From Deltaproteobacteria bacterium (lineage in GTDB: Bacteria; SAR324; JACQKK01), in assembly GCA_029879595.1 (NCBI GenBank), contig JAOUPZ010000209.1, positions 1 through 5,710 of the forward strand: a DNA stretch of 5,710 nt. Reading direction: 5' to 3'. A program made the position numbers and the translations under genes. How positions within the stretch are numbered: position 1 is the stretch's first letter; each line of letters starts with the position of its first letter. Of this stretch, positions 4,965 to 5,710 are shown one piece after another. Below the pieces are notes generated by a model, which ran no database searches, had not been told where the DNA came from, and worked only from the letters and a program-made list of their open reading frames with translations.

Positions 4965-5710
4965 ATGCTGGCAGATCTTCTGTACAATATCTGGCCGTAC
5001 CAGATTTTCAAATCCGTGCTCTTTCGCAGCGGCATGGGGTTCCTCACCACCTACGCCCTGATAGTAATGTTGATGCCACCCATGATCCGGGTGTTCCGCC
5101 GGGCCGGGGTGGTTTCCGATTTCGGTGAGATAACCCCCTCAAATCGCCCCTACAGCGGCCCCAAGCCCATTATGGGAGGCGGGCTGCTGGTGGTGGGAGT
5201 ACTGGTATCCATGCTTTTGTGGCTGGAATCCAACCAGTTTGTCATCGCGCTGGGGCTGATTCTGCTGGCCTTTGCCGGCATCGGAACCATCGACGATGTG
5301 GCCAAGATACGCCACCGGCGAAGGGTGCAGTCCGGCAAGGCGGAAAAGAAGGACTACTCTGAAAAGGCCGATGGAATCAGCGGATCAATGCGCCTGGGAA
5401 TGGAATTTCTGGTGGCCACCGTGGTGGTGGTGGGCCTGTACCGCTTCGTGGATATCGACGGCCATCTGGTGGTGCCCTTCATCCCGCTCAAATGGTGGTA
5501 TCCCTACCTGCCCCGCGTTGTGTTCATCCCGTTCATGATCCTGATCATCGTGGCGGGCGCCAATGCCGTAAACCTGACCGACGGCATGGACAGCCTGGCC
5601 ACCGTGCCCATCCTTACCTGTGCGGCCTTTGTCGCGGCGGTGGCCTTCGTGGGCACCGAGCCGGAGCTGGCGAACCGGCTCAGGCTGCCTGTGCTGCCCG
5701 GCGAAATGAA
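4965..5710 (+). CDS. mraY: Phospho-N-acetylmuramoyl-pentapeptide transferase MraY, N-terminal part (runs off window)
   Basis: MraY is the inner-membrane enzyme that moves phospho-MurNAc-pentapeptide from UDP onto undecaprenyl phosphate, making lipid I for peptidoglycan. Of the usual roughly 360 residues, 248 are visible. Hydrophobic segments lie near 24-42, 71-88, 91-109, 146-160, 184-202 and 211-229. Family marks are PIMGGG (68-73), the catalytic-site pair TIDD (Asp110, Asp111) and NAVNLTDG (200-207). The third key aspartate and the histidine motif would lie beyond the edge. Differences from common MraY are GPKPIMGG where GTPTMGG is usual, DGMDSLA where DGLDGLA is usual, and a longer charged loop at about 116-140 (RRRVQSGKAEKKDYSEKADG). 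ATG 4965 gives the expected N-terminal region, but its Shine-Dalgarno is poor (CGGA at 4951-4954). It starts 115 bases after frr, where uppS is more often found. WecA-like relatives are less likely, given the NLTDG motif and overall fit. Confidence 0.9.
   Translation, partial: MLADLLYNIWPYQIFKSVLFRSGMGFLTTYALIVMLMPPMIRVFRRAGVVSDFGEITPSNRPYSGPKPIMGGGLLVVGVLVSMLLWLESNQFVIALGLILLAFAGIGTIDDVAKIRHRRRVQSGKAEKKDYSEKADGISGSMRLGMEFLVATVVVVGLYRFVDIDGHLVVPFIPLKWWYPYLPRVVFIPFMILIIVAGANAVNLTDGMDSLATVPILTCAAFVAAVAFVGTEPELANRLRLPVLPGEM

Noticed and set aside
5272..5538. 88-codon + strand open frame inside the mraY region
   Set aside because: It is out of frame with mraY, whose membrane segments and motifs are clear through the same bases. 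The alternative peptide is tryptophan- and arginine-rich with no known family.

Overview
This window is a stretch of core bacterial housekeeping genes, all on the + strand. In order they are the 3' end of secA (preprotein translocase ATPase), a 442-base non-coding stretch, rpsB (ribosomal protein S2), tsf (elongation factor Ts), pyrH (UMP kinase), frr (ribosome recycling factor), and the 5' part of mraY (phospho-MurNAc-pentapeptide transferase), which runs off the right edge. The sequence is GC-rich and the intergenic regions are full of GC-rich hairpins. A peptidoglycan-synthesis gene and a lysine/alanine/glutamate-rich extension on S2 fit a free-living bacterium. From memory, the PyrH, SecA and RRF sequences resemble those of Deltaproteobacteria/Desulfobacterota and neighbouring phyla. 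That placement is an impression and was not tested with a tree.

Layout. Bases 2-931 encode the last 309 residues of SecA, which ends in a lysine-rich tail and not in the usual zinc-binding motif. Bases 932-1373 hold no convincing gene. They contain an AT-rich island (about 1011-1064) that is the best promoter candidate for the next operon, followed by about 300 bases dense in small inverted repeats that look like a structured rpsB leader RNA. Bases 1374-4849 are rpsB-tsf-pyrH-frr with gaps of 85, 93 and 55 bases. A strong hairpin lies in the rpsB-tsf gap and a weaker one in the tsf-pyrH gap. Bases 4850-4964 contain a GC hairpin and an 8-base-period array of CCGG that can fold as a weak terminator. 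mraY begins at 4965.

How the genes work together. S2, EF-Ts and RRF act in translation (30S assembly, EF-Tu recharging, post-termination ribosome recycling). PyrH makes UDP for RNA and for UDP-sugar precursors of the wall. MraY makes lipid I from UDP-MurNAc-pentapeptide, so it uses a uridine nucleotide downstream of PyrH. rpsB-tsf-pyrH-frr is a very widely conserved order. The familiar continuation after frr is uppS-cdsA-dxr, so mraY here is a departure from the textbook arrangement.

I found no mobile element, CRISPR array, tRNA, rRNA or obviously new system. The points most worth a second look are the structured rpsB leader, the 133-residue low-complexity S2 tail, the SecA without a zinc domain, the CCGG array, and the placement and unusual motifs of MraY.
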